Position numbers and translations under genes: made by a program
Part shown: one piece after another, positions 22,741 through 31,728 of the stretch
How the letters are laid out: every line of letters begins with the position of its first letter
Position numbering within the stretch: position 1 is the first letter of the stretch
Assembly (NCBI GenBank): GCA_020436225.1
Contig: JAGQYE010000009.1
Coordinates: 1 to 52,421 of the forward strand
DNA length: 52,421 bases
Direction of reading: 5' to 3'
Origin: Bacteroidota bacterium
GTDB taxonomy: Bacteria > Bacteroidota > Bacteroidia > Chitinophagales > JADIYW01
Notes under the pieces: generated by a model
Databases searched by the model: none
The model's input: the letters and a program-made list of their open reading frames with translations, nothing else
What the model was told of the DNA's origin: nothing

Positions 22741-25296
22741 ATGAGATTGAATACTCAAAGATGGAAAAAATTAGGATATGTTGTGTGCATATTGATACTC
22801 TATTCTTGTAGTGCCACCAAGCATTTAATAAAAGACAATCAAAGTTTATTGGTGGGCAATGCTTTTGATATAAAACTCAATGGAAAATCAGCTGTAGATA
22901 AAGCTTCACTAAAATCAGAATTAGGACAACAAGTTGTTTTCGACCAGCATCCGAATAAAAAATTCTTGAGTTTATTTCGATTAAAATTGGGCATTTACAC
23001 CAGAAATATTTTGAAAAATGAAAAAAGAATAAAGCACAAGAACGAATTAGACTCAATTATTGCCAGTAAAAATTACACTAAAAAAGATGAAAAAGCCTAT
23101 AAGAAAACACTCAAACAAAGAAAGATTGATAATTATTTAGACAATACTTCAGGTGGAGAACCGCCGGTTCTATTTGATTCTACAACAATGGAAACTTCCA
23201 TTAGCAGGATGAAAAATTATTTATTTTATCATGGATTCTTTTATAGTGATGTTTCATCAGACTTCAAAACCAAAAGAAAAAAAACTACAGTTACTTATCA
23301 TATTAATACAGGCCCACAATTTTTTTATAGAGATATTTCTTATTCTGCAATTGACACCACAATAGCCGATATAATTGAAGAAAATAAAAAAGACAGATTA
23401 ATAAAAAAAGGAGAAGCATTTGATATTGATATCATCAAAAAAGAACGACAACGTTTGGCGGATATAGTACAAAACAAAGGTTATTTTACCTTTAGTCCGG
23501 ATTATATTTATTTAGATATTGACAGCACCATCGGCAACCACCAAATTGATATTTCATTAAAAGTTAATAACGAAGAAAATGCATTATTACACCAGAAATA
23601 TTCGTATTTACAAGTTGACTTTGAAATTCAGAATTTCGATAAAAAACAAGAAAATCTAAAACTTACACACAAAGATTTTATTTACGATACGATTTGCGAT
23701 GTAAACTATAGAGTTTTAAAATCATCTGTTCTTCCTAGAGCTTTAACCAAATCTATCTATATAAAACCAGGCGATTATTTCAATAAAGATCAACTTACAA
23801 AAACTAGAAACTCATTAAACAGCTTAGGAGTTTTTCGGTTTGTAAATATCGAACATGTGCCGATTTCCATTTCCCCGGAAGAAAGTGGATTATACACAAA
23901 AATAAAATGTGCGCCAGCCAAACGGCACGCATTTAGCACCGATGTGGAATTAAACACGAATGCCCAAAGTACGCTTGGTTTCACTTTAGTGGGCTCATAT
24001 AGAAATAATAATTTATTTAGAACGGCAGCAAAATTTCAATTCAACATTAGTGCCGGTGTGGACTTCCAATTACTCAAAGAAAAAAGATTAGAAAATAGTC
24101 CGATTAATGCATTAAACATCAATACGGAAGCCAAAATAAACTTAGCCCGAATATTTCCTTCTTTCAAAAAAAATAAATGTGTAACCAATCAAAAATACAC
24201 ACCAAGTACATTTATTAGTTTCAATTATAATTTCCAAAAAAGAATCGGATTATACAACTTACAAGCAATCGGTACACAATATGGATACGAATGGAATAAT
24301 GATAAAATCAGACACATTCTGACACCATTAAGTTTCACCTATGTATTGCCTTCAAAAATCAGTGATTCTTTCCAAACACAATTAGACAACAACTCTCGAT
24401 TAAAACAAAGTTTTCAGCAACAATTTATTCTCGGACAAGAATATGGTTTTTCATACAACAACCAAAATCTCAATGTTGGCAAATACAAAAATTATTTTTA
24501 TTTCAGAGGCAATGTTTTCCTTTCAGGCACAATCTTAGATGCATTTGCTTCCATCACACAAAAAAATAAATCTAGACCTTACAAATTAGGAGGTGTCAAC
24601 TTTTCGCAATTCGTCCGATTTGAATTAGAACCGCGTTATTTCTTTAATTTCAAACGTGGGCAAGCATTGAGTTTCCGAGCATTTATCGGCGTTGGAATTC
24701 CTTATGGAAATTCAAGGTATTTTGTAGAACAATCTGATTCTACTTACTTAGAAGTTGCGGCGATGCCATACATCAAACAATTTTTTGTTGGAGGTCCGAA
24801 TTCCTTGCGCGGCTGGGGTTATAGAAAGTTAGGACCGGGCGGCTATAACACGTACAATGATAACCAAAGTAATTTAGACCAAACAGGCGATTTGAAATTT
24901 GAGTTTAATGCCGAATATCGATTTAATATTTTTAAATCTTTTAAAGGAGCACTATTTACTGACATTGGCAATATTTGGTTGATGAAATACGATCCACAAA
25001 AGCCAAATGCCAACTTCGACCCAAAACGATTTATGAAAGAATTAGCTTGGGATGTTGGCGTAGGATTGCGTATGGATTTAAACTTTTTCGTAATTCGATT
25101 TGATGTTGGATATGCTTTATATGATCCGGCATTTACAGAAGGCGACCGTTGGACATTCAATAAAATCAACAACAACGATTATAAAATTTATAAAGATCCG
25201 CGCGATACAAGAAATCATACTTATCCTTTAGGTTTTTATAAATTTAGCTTCAAAGATTTCTTAGGTTTAAACTTTGCTATCGGTTATCCATTCTAA
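22741..25296 (+). CDS. tamL: TamL: lipidated BamA/TamA-family outer membrane beta-barrel protein
   Basis: This 851-residue Omp85-family protein has a short signal sequence ending in the lipobox LYSC (Cys23), the feature that sets Bacteroidota TamL apart from TamA. N-terminal POTRA-like domains (about 40-390, e.g. YHGFFYSDVSSDFKT, KGYFTFSPDYIYLDID, NSLGVFRFVNIEHVPI) precede a 16-strand-type barrel. The barrel has FFVGGPNSLRGWGYRKLGPGG near 680-700 (the conserved RGW-type loop) and a C-terminal barrel end GLNFAIGYPF. It is thought to help insert or export outer membrane proteins or lipids together with TamB. The only possible ATG is one base from the divergent methyltransferase gene; an in-frame stop lies at 22729. 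Confidence 0.9.
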   Translation: MRLNTQRWKKLGYVVCILILYSCSATKHLIKDNQSLLVGNAFDIKLNGKSAVDKASLKSELGQQVVFDQHPNKKFLSLFRLKLGIYTRNILKNEKRIKHKNELDSIIASKNYTKKDEKAYKKTLKQRKIDNYLDNTSGGEPPVLFDSTTMETSISRMKNYLFYHGFFYSDVSSDFKTKRKKTTVTYHINTGPQFFYRDISYSAIDTTIADIIEENKKDRLIKKGEAFDIDIIKKERQRLADIVQNKGYFTFSPDYIYLDIDSTIGNHQIDISLKVNNEENALLHQKYSYLQVDFEIQNFDKKQENLKLTHKDFIYDTICDVNYRVLKSSVLPRALTKSIYIKPGDYFNKDQLTKTRNSLNSLGVFRFVNIEHVPISISPEESGLYTKIKCAPAKRHAFSTDVELNTNAQSTLGFTLVGSYRNNNLFRTAAKFQFNISAGVDFQLLKEKRLENSPINALNINTEAKINLARIFPSFKKNKCVTNQKYTPSTFISFNYNFQKRIGLYNLQAIGTQYGYEWNNDKIRHILTPLSFTYVLPSKISDSFQTQLDNNSRLKQSFQQQFILGQEYGFSYNNQNLNVGKYKNYFYFRGNVFLSGTILDAFASITQKNKSRPYKLGGVNFSQFVRFELEPRYFFNFKRGQALSFRAFIGVGIPYGNSRYFVEQSDSTYLEVAAMPYIKQFFVGGPNSLRGWGYRKLGPGGYNTYNDNQSNLDQTGDLKFEFNAEYRFNIFKSFKGALFTDIGNIWLMKYDPQKPNANFDPKRFMKELAWDVGVGLRMDLNFFVIRFDVGYALYDPAFTEGDRWTFNKINNNDYKIYKDPRDTRNHTYPLGFYKFSFKDFLGLNFAIGYPF

Positions 25297-25335
25297 TTTT
25301 ATTATTAAACACAACATTTGTTTATCTTTATTTTG

Positions 25336-27540
25336 ATGAATTTTTTCTTTTCTTCAAACCTGAAATACTGTCTCACAATTCTATTTGTTGCTTATTTTTT
25401 TTCAATTTTCGGACAAGAATTTTTTCAATTTAATGATATCAATGTTTCAACAGAAAACAAAACGTTTTCCTATCCATGGACAGGTGGTGTTAATAGTGTT
25501 CAATTTGGCAAAGTAGATGTTAACCACGACACTGTAAAAGACCTTATCGTTTATAATAAATCGAATCGGAATTTTTTAGTTTTTGTAGCAAACCCAAGCA
25601 ATCCGTCAAGCTATCAATTCCAACCAAAATATGCCGATTCATTTCCACCTATTTCCGGCTGGATGGTAATGAAAGATTACAATTGCGATGGCATTGAAGA
25701 TATTTTTACTTATAATGGAATTGGCAATGCCAAAGTTTATAAAGCTTCTTATCGAAATGATACAATTCAATACAATTTACAACAAGATGGATTTTTTTAC
25801 TCCGGAACTTCCGGAAAAATAAATGTGTATTGCTCAGAAGTTATTAAACCGGCAATTGAAGACATCAATCAAGATGGCGATTTAGATATTATTTCGTTTA
25901 ATGTATTTGGCAATCGACTTATTTATTATGAAAACCAACAAAAAGAATTAAACTTACCTTGTGATAGTTTATTTTTCACAAAATCGGATAATTGTTGGGG
26001 CAATATTCAAGATACTTTTTCTGCTGCTTTTGACTTGCGCGATACTTGTACTTTTAAATTCTCCAGGCTAAACGGAACGGACAACATCATGCATACTGGT
26101 TCTTGTTTAGATGTTTTTGACATCGACCAAAATGGCGCACTTGATGCCGTTATCGGAAGTATCGGATTAACCAATCTCACTTTATTATATAATGATGGAA
26201 CAGCAAACTATGCTAGTTTCCTTAGACAAGATATTAATTTTCCAAGCAATACAATTCCGGTTAATCTCAATTCTTTTGCTACACCAACATTTATTGACGT
26301 TAACAACGACCAACAAAAAGATCTCTTGGTTTCTACTTATAATGATGGCGTTGTCAACTTCGATAACATTTGGCTTTATAAAAATCAAGGAAATGGCGTT
26401 TTTCAATTTCAACAGAAGAATTTTATTTTAGAAAATACAATTGATGTTGGTGAAAATTCTAATCCTTGTTTTATTGATGTGGACGGCGATGGAAAATCAG
26501 ACTTACTTATCGGTAGCGGCGGATTACGCAACAATGATAATCAACTAAACACATCGTTATTCTATTATAGAAATACAGGCACTAATATTGCTCCTGCTTT
26601 TACTTTAACAGACAGTAATTTTTTAAATATCCAAAATCTCGGCGTGCAAGATATTGTACCTGCTGTCGGAGATATCGACAATGATAATGATACAGATATT
26701 ATTATTGGAACTTATGACGGAACAATATTACTTTGGGAAAATACTTCTTCAACTAATACACCAATCTACACGTTTAAAGGAAAATTAAAAGATAACAACA
26801 ATAATGATATTGATGTCGGAAATAATGCAGCTCCATTCTTAATTGATTTAGATAAAAACAACAAAACGGATGTAGTGATTGGAGAAAGAAATGGCAATTT
26901 AAACTTCTATTCCGGAGATTACGCAAATGGAAATAATTTTACATTAATAACTGATTCTTTGGGAAAGATAAACATCAAAACAAATGGACTTCCACTGGGC
27001 TACACAGCTCCAACAATTATAGATCTTAACCATGATGATAAACTTGATCTAATTTTGGGAACCTATATAAATGGGCTACAATTTTATGACAATATCGAAG
27101 ATAAACTCAATCAAACATTTGTACTTTCAAATTCTACACTTACTGATGCATCAATAGGCTATCGTTCTACCTCAACACTTGCCGATATTAATGACGATGG
27201 AATTTTAGAGTTAATAGCAGGAAATATTTCCGGTGGTTTGTTTTTATTTAGTGGAGCACCAAATGCCTTTCCTACTGCAATTAAAACAAGCAAAAATGAA
27301 ATAAAATTTAGTGTATTTCCAAATCCAAGCAATAGCAATATTTTCATTCAACAAAATGAACTTAAATCGAATTATCAAGTGCAACTTTTCAATATTTTAG
27401 GGCAAGAAGTATTGAATAAAAATTATAATGGAGAACAAGCAATAATGCTTAATCTGATTGAAATTCCAAACGGCATTTATCTTTTAAAAATTTCTGACAA
27501 AGAAAAAACAGGCATTCAAAAAATCATCATTCAACATTAA
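25336..27540 (+). CDS. Secreted FG-GAP/VCBS propeller protein with T9SS type A sorting domain
   Basis: The 734-residue extracellular protein has a signal peptide (NLKYCLTILFVAYFFSIFGQ). The start is placed at the ATG 25336; a TTG at 25318 is also in frame. The body has at least seven FG-GAP/VCBS-type calcium-binding repeats with D-x-[DN]-x-[DN]-G/D motifs such as VDVNHDTVKDLIVY, DINQDGDLDIISF, FIDVDGDGKSDLLIG, DIDNDNDTDIIIG and DLNHDDKLDLILG. The repeats form an integrin-like propeller. The last 75 residues are a type A T9SS sorting domain (FSVFPNPSNSNIFIQ ... IPNGIYLLKISDKE), so it is secreted by the type IX system and probably attached to the surface. Binding partner unknown. Confidence 0.92.
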   Translation: MNFFFSSNLKYCLTILFVAYFFSIFGQEFFQFNDINVSTENKTFSYPWTGGVNSVQFGKVDVNHDTVKDLIVYNKSNRNFLVFVANPSNPSSYQFQPKYADSFPPISGWMVMKDYNCDGIEDIFTYNGIGNAKVYKASYRNDTIQYNLQQDGFFYSGTSGKINVYCSEVIKPAIEDINQDGDLDIISFNVFGNRLIYYENQQKELNLPCDSLFFTKSDNCWGNIQDTFSAAFDLRDTCTFKFSRLNGTDNIMHTGSCLDVFDIDQNGALDAVIGSIGLTNLTLLYNDGTANYASFLRQDINFPSNTIPVNLNSFATPTFIDVNNDQQKDLLVSTYNDGVVNFDNIWLYKNQGNGVFQFQQKNFILENTIDVGENSNPCFIDVDGDGKSDLLIGSGGLRNNDNQLNTSLFYYRNTGTNIAPAFTLTDSNFLNIQNLGVQDIVPAVGDIDNDNDTDIIIGTYDGTILLWENTSSTNTPIYTFKGKLKDNNNNDIDVGNNAAPFLIDLDKNNKTDVVIGERNGNLNFYSGDYANGNNFTLITDSLGKINIKTNGLPLGYTAPTIIDLNHDDKLDLILGTYINGLQFYDNIEDKLNQTFVLSNSTLTDASIGYRSTSTLADINDDGILELIAGNISGGLFLFSGAPNAFPTAIKTSKNEIKFSVFPNPSNSNIFIQQNELKSNYQVQLFNILGQEVLNKNYNGEQAIMLNLIEIPNGIYLLKISDKEKTGIQKIIIQH

Positions 27541-27549
27541 CATCTAAGA

Positions 27550-27580
27550 AAAATAAAAAAAGCACTCTTACGAGTGCTTT
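27550..27580 (-). terminator. Terminator of tRNA-Cys, possibly bidirectional
   Basis: AAAGCACTC (27559-27567) and GAGTGCTTT (27572-27580) form a perfect 9-bp stem with a 4-nt loop. On the minus strand a long T-rich run follows. On the plus strand it lies just after the FG-GAP gene, where it could also terminate. Confidence 0.85.
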
Positions 27581-27582
27581 AG

Positions 27583-27653
27583 AGGTCGATGGCGGATTCG
27601 AACCGCCGTACGAGCTTTTGCAGAGCTCTGCCTAGCCTCTCGGCCAACCGACC
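27583..27653 (-). tRNA. tRNA-Cys (anticodon GCA)
   Basis: The minus strand folds as a complete 71-nt tRNA: acceptor stem GGTCGGT/ATCGACC, anticodon stem GAGCT/AGCTC with loop CTGCAAA, T arm GGCGG-TTCGAAT-CCGCC, and discriminator U73 as expected for tRNA-Cys. CCA is not encoded. Confidence 0.97.
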
Positions 27654-27719
27654 ATTTTTTCGAAATGCAAAACTACATTATTTTTGTACAAATAAAAATT
27701 AATACACATAAATTTAATT

Positions 27720-28082
27720 TTATTCGTCTTCCATTTCAACAATGCTGGCTCCTACTTTTGCACCAAGTGGCGGATGAATTTTATGAATTTTAATTTTAAT
27801 CTTATCTCCTTTTGAAATAAACTCACGCAAATCATCCAAAATTTTCTGAGCTAAATGTTCAATTAGCTTAACCGATATTTTCATATTTTGTTCAACAACT
27901 TTAAAAATTTGCTCATAATTAATTGTACCTTTTAAATCATCAGTTTGCTCGGCTAATGTTGCATCCGTTTCCACCCAAACATCTACAACATATTTACCAC
28001 CAATCTTTTGTTCTTCTTCATACACACCATGGTAAGCATAAAATTCCATGCCTTCCAACCCTATCCAAACTTTTTTTTGCAT
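27720..28082 (-). CDS. folB: Dihydroneopterin aldolase
   Basis: The 120-residue enzyme of folate synthesis cleaves 7,8-dihydroneopterin to 6-hydroxymethyl-dihydropterin and glycolaldehyde. Family features include IGLEGMEFYAYHGVYEEEQKIGG (active-site Tyr and the substrate-binding Glu region), INYEQIFKVVEQNM, LIEHLAQKILDDL and IKIHKIHPPLGAKVGASIVEM with the conserved Lys-x-x-x-P. The length is normal. It is divergent from the acyl-CoA dehydrogenase gene (29 bp between start codons) and lies 66 bp from tRNA-Cys on the same strand. No other folate gene is nearby. Confidence 0.95.
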   Translation of the reverse strand: MQKKVWIGLEGMEFYAYHGVYEEEQKIGGKYVVDVWVETDATLAEQTDDLKGTINYEQIFKVVEQNMKISVKLIEHLAQKILDDLREFISKGDKIKIKIHKIHPPLGAKVGASIVEMEDE

Positions 28083-28089
28083 ACTTTTG
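28082..28089 (+). promoter_or_regulatory. -7 box for the acyl-CoA dehydrogenase gene
   Basis: TACTTTTG, an exact TAnnTTTG match, 22 nt before the ATG at 28112. It overlaps the start codon of the divergent folB. Confidence 0.45.
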
Positions 28090-28111
28090 TTTTATACAAA
28101 AATAAACTTTT

Positions 28112-29299
28112 ATGGCTAATAGATATGCTGCTTCTTTCCGTGGTTTTGATTATTTGAATATTGACGAACAACTCAGTGATGAACAAAAATTAATTCGAGA
28201 AAGTATAAGAAATTGGATAAATGCATCAGTTGTGCCAATTATAGAATCGTGTGCTGAGAAAAATGAATTTCCAAAACACTTAATTCAAGAATTAGGAAAA
28301 ATTGGAGCGTTTGGACCACATATTCCTGAAGAATATGGCGGCGGCGGTTTAGATGCAATTTCCTATGGATTGATAATGCAAGAATTAGAACGTGGCGATT
28401 CAGGAATCAGAAGTTGCGCTAGTGTACAAAGTTCTTTAGTAATGTATCCAATATGGAAATTTGGAAGTGAAGCACAAAAACAAAAATATTTACCAAAATT
28501 GGCAAGCGGCGAACTTTTAGGAAGCTTTGGACTTACTGAACCGAATCACGGTAGCGATCCATCGTCTATGGAAACTCGGTTAGTGAACAGAAATGGCAAA
28601 TATTACCTCAATGGCTCAAAAATGTGGATAACCAACGCTCCAATGTGCGATATTGCAATTGTTTGGGCGAAAAATGAAGATAAAAAAGTAATTGGTTGTA
28701 TTGTGGAACGCGAAATGCCTGGATTTTCGACGCCAAGCATCAACGGAAAATGGAGTTTGCGTGCTTCAGCTACCGGAGAATTACTTTTTGAAGATGTGGA
28801 AATTCCAGAAGAAAATATTTTGCCATTAGCAAACGGCTTGAAAGCGCCTTTGTCTTGCTTATCTTCTGCGCGCTTTGGAATTAGCTTTGGCGTGCTTGGT
28901 GCAGCTATGGATTGCTTACATCATGCCGTAGAATACAGTAAAGAACGCACACAATTTGGAAAGCCATTAGCATCATTTCAATTAACTCAAAAAAAAATTG
29001 CCGAAATGCTAACTGAATTAAGCAAAGCTCAATTACTTTCATTTCAAGTTGGAAACCTCTACAATGCTAATAAAATAACGCCTGCACAAATATCAATGGC
29101 AAAACGCAACAATGTAGAAATGGCATTAAATACCGCTAGGGTTTGCCGACAAATCTGCGGTGCTATGGGCATCACACAAGAATTTCCATTTATGCGACAC
29201 GCAATGAATTTAGAAAGCGTAATCACATACGAAGGAACTCATGATGTGCATTTACTTATAACCGGAATGGACATCACCGGAATTAATGCTTTTAGTTAA
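28112..29299 (+). CDS. Acyl-CoA dehydrogenase, glutaryl-CoA dehydrogenase type
   Basis: The 395-residue flavoenzyme keeps every canonical motif, unlike the paired genes at 10090-12632: GLTEPNHGSDPSS, WITNAPMCDIAIVWAK, the FAD-contact motif RTQFGKPLASFQLTQ and the catalytic Glu374 in ITYEGTHDVHLLITGMDITGINAF. The THD-[VI]-H sequence and the C-terminal ITGINAF are characteristic of glutaryl-CoA dehydrogenase. That enzyme makes crotonyl-CoA by oxidation and decarboxylation in lysine and tryptophan breakdown. It should form a homotetramer. The enoyl-CoA hydratase at 41285-42064 could act on its product. Substrate preference is inferred from family resemblance. Confidence 0.92.
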   Translation: MANRYAASFRGFDYLNIDEQLSDEQKLIRESIRNWINASVVPIIESCAEKNEFPKHLIQELGKIGAFGPHIPEEYGGGGLDAISYGLIMQELERGDSGIRSCASVQSSLVMYPIWKFGSEAQKQKYLPKLASGELLGSFGLTEPNHGSDPSSMETRLVNRNGKYYLNGSKMWITNAPMCDIAIVWAKNEDKKVIGCIVEREMPGFSTPSINGKWSLRASATGELLFEDVEIPEENILPLANGLKAPLSCLSSARFGISFGVLGAAMDCLHHAVEYSKERTQFGKPLASFQLTQKKIAEMLTELSKAQLLSFQVGNLYNANKITPAQISMAKRNNVEMALNTARVCRQICGAMGITQEFPFMRHAMNLESVITYEGTHDVHLLITGMDITGINAFS

Positions 29300-29307
29300 A
29301 TAATTTA

Positions 29308-29345
29308 AATATTTAAAGTATTTATTAGATTATGTTTTAAATATT
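29308..29345 (+). terminator. Weak AT-only hairpin after the glutaryl-CoA dehydrogenase gene
   Basis: AATATTTAAA and TTTAAATATT are perfect 10-bp arms without any GC pair, followed by a T-rich tract. A terminator role is uncertain. The rest of 29346-29528 shows nothing else. Confidence 0.3.
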
Positions 29346-29544
29346 ATTTTTCTCCACGCAATATATTTCATCTAACTGAATATATTTTTATTAAAATCAA
29401 GCTCAAACTATTCTTTTTCAATACCTAAACATCAAGTTTCACGAGTAGAAACATTTTCAACATACAATCCACATCAGTTATTAACAAAAAAGTTGACTAA
29501 TTAGGAAAACCCCTTCAATTTATAATTGTATTTTAGTCGTCCCA

Positions 29545-31071
29545 ATGGAAGAAAAATCAAACAATTTAGCCAAAAAAAATACCAGATTTACTCGAAGTAA
29601 AAGTGAAGATATATCATCCTTATTATACGGAAAAATACCGCCACAAGCCAGAGAATTAGAAGAGGCAGTATTAGGTGCAATATTAATCGAAAAAGATGCC
29701 ATTTCGTATGTATCCGATATTTTAAAACCGGAAAGTTTTTATGTAGAAGCTCATTCAACTATTTATAGTGCTATTCAATATCTATTTGGCAATTCTCAAC
29801 CTATAGATTTATTGAGTGTTAGCGAAGCACTTCGAAAAAACGGAAAATTAGAACAAGTAGGCGGTGCGTTTTATCTTAGTGAATTAACCAACAAAGTGGC
29901 TTCATCTGCTAATGTTGAATATCATTCGAGAATCATCATCCAAAAATTTATTCAGCGTGAATTAATTAGAATATCGAATGAAATTATTCGCGATGCTTAT
30001 GAAGACACAACCGATGTTTTTGATTTGTTGGACACAGCTGAAAAACGTATTTATGAAATAACAGATAAAAATTTACGCAACTCTGTACAAGGAATCGGGC
30101 AATTAGTTTCTAAATCCATTATTCAAATTGATGGTTTAATAAGCAGAGAAGACGGTCTTTTGGAAGATTCAGTTCCTTCTGGATTTATTGAATTAGATAA
30201 GATGACGTCCGGCTGGAAAGCCACTGATTTAATTATTATTGCAGCACGTCCTTCCATGGGTAAAACAGCGTTTGTACTAAATTTGGCGCGCAATGCAGCC
30301 GTTGATTACAAAATGCCGGTGGCAATCTTTTCATTAGAAATGGGTGCCGTACAATTAGCCAAACGTTTAATCTCATTGGAATGTGAAATTGATGCACAAA
30401 AAGTGGCTAACGGAAAAATGACCAACGAAGAATACGCCATTATGCGTGATAAAGTTGAACGATTGTCGGCTGCTCCTATTTATATTAACGATCAACCTGC
30501 AATAAATATCTATGAACTTAGAGCACAATGTCGAAGATTACAAAATGCACATGGCATTAAAATGGTTATTATCGACTATTTACAATTAATGAGTGGTGGC
30601 GGAGATAAAAATATGAATCGTGAACAAGAAATTTCAACGATTTCGCGCTCACTTAAAGGACTTGCCAAAGAATTAAATATTCCGGTAATTGCACTATCTC
30701 AATTAAACAGAAGTGTGGAAACTCGTGGTGGCGAGAAAAAACCACAACTATCTGACTTGAGAGAATCCGGTTCCATAGAGCAAGATGCAGACATGGTTAT
30801 GTTTTTATATCGACCGGAATATTACAAATTAGATGAAGGTCAGACTGGAGAATCATTAAAAGGTGCAGCTGAAGTTTTAATCAAGAAACATAGAAATGGA
30901 CCTGTTGGTGATGTTCCTCTTCGATTCAACAAAAGTTTCGGGCGCTTTTATGATGCCAATGGTTTGTACGAAGAAATGCAAGAATACACAAGTTTCAAAA
31001 CTGTTCCATCTAAAGGTAACTTCATGAAAGATGAAGAAAATAAGAATACCGATAATTTCGATGTCTTTTAA
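29545..31071 (+). CDS. dnaB: Replicative DNA helicase
   Basis: DnaB unwinds DNA ahead of the fork as a hexamer. The 508-residue protein has the N-terminal helical domain (about 30-130, PPQARELEEAVLGAILIEKDAI), a linker, and the RecA-type helicase domain: Walker A ARPSMGKT (234-241), SLEMGAVQLAKRLIS (H1a-type), Walker B VIIDYLQLMSG, the SQLNRSVETR segment with the arginine-finger region and SDLRESGSIEQDADMV. It has no intein, and the length is normal. It stands alone with a near-consensus -7 box (TATTTTAG, 29529-29536) only 8 nt before the ATG and a terminator at 31224-31250. Confidence 0.98.
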   Translation: MEEKSNNLAKKNTRFTRSKSEDISSLLYGKIPPQARELEEAVLGAILIEKDAISYVSDILKPESFYVEAHSTIYSAIQYLFGNSQPIDLLSVSEALRKNGKLEQVGGAFYLSELTNKVASSANVEYHSRIIIQKFIQRELIRISNEIIRDAYEDTTDVFDLLDTAEKRIYEITDKNLRNSVQGIGQLVSKSIIQIDGLISREDGLLEDSVPSGFIELDKMTSGWKATDLIIIAARPSMGKTAFVLNLARNAAVDYKMPVAIFSLEMGAVQLAKRLISLECEIDAQKVANGKMTNEEYAIMRDKVERLSAAPIYINDQPAINIYELRAQCRRLQNAHGIKMVIIDYLQLMSGGGDKNMNREQEISTISRSLKGLAKELNIPVIALSQLNRSVETRGGEKKPQLSDLRESGSIEQDADMVMFLYRPEYYKLDEGQTGESLKGAAEVLIKKHRNGPVGDVPLRFNKSFGRFYDANGLYEEMQEYTSFKTVPSKGNFMKDEENKNTDNFDVF

Positions 31072-31223
31072 TTCCTGATAATCTATAATATTGATAAATG
31101 ATAACTTCGATATAAAATGAAGTTATGCACATTTTATTTGACCTATATCAAAGCGGATTACTTATACTCTTCTTAACTTTGACATAACATTTCGAACTAA
31201 TCTAGAAACATAAAAACTCGATG

Positions 31224-31250
31224 AAGCTGCTATTCTTAGCAGCTTTTTTT
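31224..31250 (+). terminator. Rho-independent terminator downstream of dnaB
   Basis: AAGCTGCTA (31224-31232) and TAGCAGCTT (31237-31245) form a perfect 9-bp stem with loop TTCT, followed by T residues. It lies 150 bp after the dnaB stop. A -7 box at 31174-31181 lies between, so it may terminate a separate short transcript. Confidence 0.9.
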
Positions 31251-31251
31251 A

Positions 31252-31575
31252 TTATTTTTTAGAAGGTAACCGCAACAATAATATAGGGTTTTGCTTCACA
31301 TCTTCAATATATTCTTCAACTTCTTCTTTTAAAGTATTCATATCCGAAATACCATATTTATTAAGTATTGATTCCACTTTTTGATGAATATTTCCTGTGA
31401 TTTTATCTAACTCTACTCTTAAATCAAACAAAAAAGTATCTATAATTCGTTTCCCTTCATCTTCTGTATAATGCTGGTTTTGGATTAAATCTTCTATTAA
31501 TTCTTTGAATTTTTCATTTGTAATAGAAGCAACGCCAACAGAAGTATAAACTAATCTTTTAATAATTTCTGACAT
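31252..31575 (-). CDS. Small phasin-like coiled-coil protein
   Basis: The 107-residue acidic, helical protein begins MSEIIKRLVYTSVGVASITNEKFKELIEDLI and continues with EDEGKRIIDTFLF and a charged coiled-coil tail. The start pattern (VYTSVGVASIT followed by E-x-x-x-x-L-[IV]-[DE]-x-L) resembles small phasin-like/PhaF-like granule proteins, which bind polyhydroxyalkanoate granules. No PHA synthase is in the window, so this is only a resemblance. The start at 31575 is chosen over ATGs up to 31629 because an exact -7 box (TACCTTTG, 31580-31587 on the minus strand) ends four bases before it. Confidence 0.65.
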   Translation of the reverse strand: MSEIIKRLVYTSVGVASITNEKFKELIEDLIQNQHYTEDEGKRIIDTFLFDLRVELDKITGNIHQKVESILNKYGISDMNTLKEEVEEYIEDVKQNPILLLRLPSKK

Positions 31576-31579
31576 AAGA

Positions 31580-31587
31580 CAAAGGTA
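31580..31587 (-). promoter_or_regulatory. -7 box four bases before the phasin-like start codon
   Basis: The minus strand reads TACCTTTG, then TCTT, then ATG. The transcript would begin at or next to the start codon. Confidence 0.5.
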
Positions 31588-31692
31588 AAAATTTACAAAT
31601 AAAGAAAAACGAACAATTATACACATCATATTAAAACAGCATTAAAATCTAAAAATAGTTTCAACTATCAATATAAATCAAATTAAAAATTC

Positions 31693-31721
31693 TTGATTAT
31701 GACAACAATTCAATAAATTTG
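31693..31721 (+). promoter_or_regulatory. Promoter of recJ
   Basis: TTG (31693-31695) is followed after 18 bp by TAAATTTG (31714-31721), an exact -7 box. The ATG of recJ is 7 nt further, so the leader is nearly absent. Confidence 0.55.
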
Positions 31722-31728
31722 GGAAGAT

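Noticed and set aside
22741-25296. BamA
   Set aside because: The lipobox at Cys23, the early POTRA pattern and the lone context fit TamL better; BamA of Bacteroidota usually has a Sec signal and clusters with skp-like genes.
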